From Pleurodeles waltl (Eukaryota; Chordata; Amphibia; Caudata; Salamandridae), in NCBI RefSeq assembly GCF_031143425.1, contig NC_090451.1, positions 348,634,339-348,698,338 on the forward strand: a stretch of DNA of 64,000 nt. Reading direction: 5' to 3'. This document shows positions 62,401 through 64,000 of this stretch, piece by piece. Position 1 is the stretch's first letter. Every line of letters begins with the position of its first letter. Position numbers and translations under genes: made by a program. The notes below the pieces were generated by a model. The model made no database searches and was not told the origin of the DNA. It saw only the letters and a program-made list of their open reading frames with translations.

Positions 62401-64000
62401 TCCACGTTGCACTTTGGGGCGTTTCCTGTCGCGGGCGCTAGGCCTACCCACACAAGTGAGGTATCATTTTTATCGGGAGACTTGGGGGAAGGCTGGGTGG
62501 AAGGAAATTAGTGGCTCCTCTCAGATTCCAGAACTTTCTGCCACAGAAATGTGAGGAACTTGTGTTTTTTTAGCCAAATTTTGATGTTTGCAAAGGATTC
62601 TGGGTAACAGAACCTGGTCCGAGCCCCACAAGTCACCCCTCCTTGGATTCCCCTAGGTCTCTAGTTTTCAGAAATGCACAGGTTTGGTAGGTTTCCCTAG
62701 GTGCCGGCTGAGCTAGAGGCCAAAATCAACAGGTAGGCACTTCGCAAAAAACACCTCTGTTTTCTTCCAAAAATTTGGATGTGTCCACGTTGCGCTTTGG
62801 GGCGTTTCCTGTCGCAGGCGCTAGGCCTACCCACACAAGTGAGGTATCATTTTTATCGGGAGACTTGGGGGAACGCTGGGTGGAAGGAAATTTGTGGCTC
62901 CTCTCAGATTCCAGAACTTTTTGCCACAGAAATGTGAGGTACATGTGTTTTTTTAGCCAAATTTTGAGGTTTGCAAAGGATTCTGGGTAACAGAACCTGG
63001 TCCGAGCCCCGCAAGTCACCCCTCCTTGGATTCCCCTAGGTCTCTAGTTTTCAGAAATGCACAGGTTTGGTAGGTTTCCCTAGGTGCCGGCTGAGCTAGA
63101 GGCCAAAATCTACAGGTAGGCACTTCGCAAAAAACACCTCTGTTTTCTTCAAAAAATTTGGATGTGTCCACGTTGCGCTTTGGGGCGTTTCCTGTCGCGG
63201 GCGCTAGGCCTACCCACACAAGTAAGGTATCATTTTTATCGGGAGACTTGGGGGAACGCTGGGTGGAAGGAAATTTGTGGCTCCTCTCAGATTCCCGAAC
63301 TTTCTGCCACAGAAATGTGAGGAACATGTGTTTTTTTACCCAAATTTTGAGGTTTGCAAAGGATTCTGGGTAACAGAACCTGGTCCGAGCCCCGCAAGTC
63401 ACCCCTCCTTGGATTCCCCTAGGTCTCTAGTTTTCAGAAATGCACAGGTTTGGTAGGTTTCCCTAGGTGCCGGCTGAGCTAGAGGCCAAAATCTACAGGT
63501 AGGCACTTCGCAAAAAACACCTCTGTTTCCTTCCAAAAATTTGGATGTGTCCACGATGCGCTTTGGGGCGTTTCCTGTCGCGGGCGCTAGGCCTACCCAC
63601 ACAAGTAAGGTATCATTTTTATCGGGAGACTTGGGGGAACGCTGGGTGGAAGGAAATTTGTGGCTCCTCTCAGATTCCCGAACTTTCTGCCACAGAAATG
63701 TGAGGAACATGTGTTTTTTTTACCCAAATTTTGAGGTTTGCAAAGGATTCTGGGTAACAGAACCTGGTCCGAGCCCCGCAAGTCACCCCTCCTTGGATTC
63801 CCCTAGGTCTCTAGTTTTCAGAAATGCACAGGTTTGGTAGGTTTCCCTAGGTGCCGGCTGAGCTAGAGGCCAAAATCTACAGGTAGGCACTTCGCAAAAA
63901 ACACCTCTGTTTTCTTCCAAAAATTTGGATGTGTCCACGTTGCGCTTTGGGACGCTTCCTGTCGCGGGCGCTAGGCCTACCCACACAAGTGAGGTATCAT
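50424..64000 (+). repeat. Satellite block, right part of the array (ends at the window edge)
   Basis: Reads 5-1-2-3-4-6, 5-1-2-3-4, 5-1'-2'-3'-4', 7-8/9-10-7'-11-8-9'-10, a 5/1 hybrid, 2-3-4, 5-1'-2'-3'-4', 7-8-9 (partial). The segment 52344-59248 duplicates 35470-43524, apart from three monomers. Confidence 0.8.

Larger units (their letters stand above)
16677..64000 (+). repeat. 383-bp satellite, continuous head-to-tail array with higher-order structure (runs off the right edge)
   Basis: Unit starts, defined at GCCGGCTGAGCTAG, recur every 383 bp from 16677. Between the same landmark at 17132 and 63925 there are 122 periods averaging 383.55 bp, so about 123-124 monomers are present. All are in one orientation and there is no interrupting insertion. 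Twelve variants can be distinguished: type 1 (GGACTTTC), 2 (AGGCTGGG with AATGTGTGG and GAGCACC), 3 (AATTAGTGG, GATGTTTG), 4 (GCAGGCG, TTTTTGCC, TTACCC), 5 (extra TTGTGC, ATCAGGAG; 387 bp), 6 (AGTAAGG, GGAGCATG, TTTCCAAAG), 7 (TTCAAAAAAT, AGTAAGG), 8 (TTTCCTTCC, CACGATGC), 9 (GGGTTGAAGG), 10 (CACCTAATTTTTC, TTTGCGAAC), 11 (TTGATG before TGTCC) and 12 (TTCCCAAAAT). Primes mark sub-variants. Open frames in it are artefacts (see rejected items). Confidence 0.97.

Noticed and set aside
17132..63840. Plus-strand open frames of 69-99 codons in most satellite units
   Set aside because: Most begin at TTG or GTG. Type 3 units break the frame with an in-frame stop (AATTAGTGG). Both strands being open at once points to composition and not to coding.
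17373..63986. Repeated minus-strand open frames of about 128 codons, one per satellite unit, with ends overlapping the next by 4 bases
   Set aside because: The apparent starts are GTG, not ATG. The period of 383 is not a multiple of three, so each unit is in a new frame. Variants do not avoid amino-acid changes and the protein resembles nothing known to me. The regular overlap only reflects the repeat period.
16677..64000. CRISPR-like array
   Set aside because: Units are 383 bp, contiguous and without unique spacers, in eukaryote-like sequence.
16677..64000. Hammerhead ribozyme, as in newt satellite 2
   Set aside because: I looked for the CTGATGA core on both strands of the monomer and did not see it; the unit length also differs from that satellite.
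16677..64000. CENP-B box as evidence for a centromere
   Set aside because: No match to the TTCG....A..CGGG pattern was seen in the monomer. Centromere identity stays untested.

Overview
This window looks like non-coding chromatin from a large, repeat-rich vertebrate genome, most likely a salamander. Several dispersed repeats resemble families I remember from newts, Pleurodeles in particular; that is recall and was not searched. I see no convincing protein-coding gene, tRNA, rRNA or CRISPR array. Most long open frames depend on non-ATG starts or lie inside repeats.

Layout. Positions 1-1742, 2355-4540 and 8231-10866 are three long LTR-like dispersed repeats, the first two read on the minus strand and the third on the plus strand. 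They are separated by AT-rich sequence I cannot assign and by a short MITE-like element (about 7555-8060). From about 12440 to 15650 lies a decayed CR1/L2-type LINE reverse transcriptase. It is split in two at about 13335-15000 by a foldback-like element, whose ends carry strong hairpins and whose core is a 1.3-kb G-rich minisatellite. At 15991 a TTAA is followed by palindrome-rich sequence resembling a piggyBac-type terminus, then by three roughly 150-167-bp direct repeats (16253-16676).

From 16677 to the right edge, about 47.3 kb (74% of the window), there is one uninterrupted head-to-tail satellite array. The monomer is 383 bp and I count about 123-124 copies. At least twelve monomer variants can be told apart by diagnostic bases, and they occur in repeated orders, so this is a higher-order-repeat (HOR) array. 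Visible events include a tandem 11-monomer (4,216-bp) duplication, serial 5-monomer blocks, a 3-monomer tandem duplication, a dispersed 18-21-monomer duplication, and hybrid monomers that mark crossover points.

The main result is therefore a satellite array whose recombination history can be read from the sequence. It abuts what looks like one end of a non-autonomous DNA transposon, which suggests (as inference) that the satellite expanded from a transposon-internal repeat.
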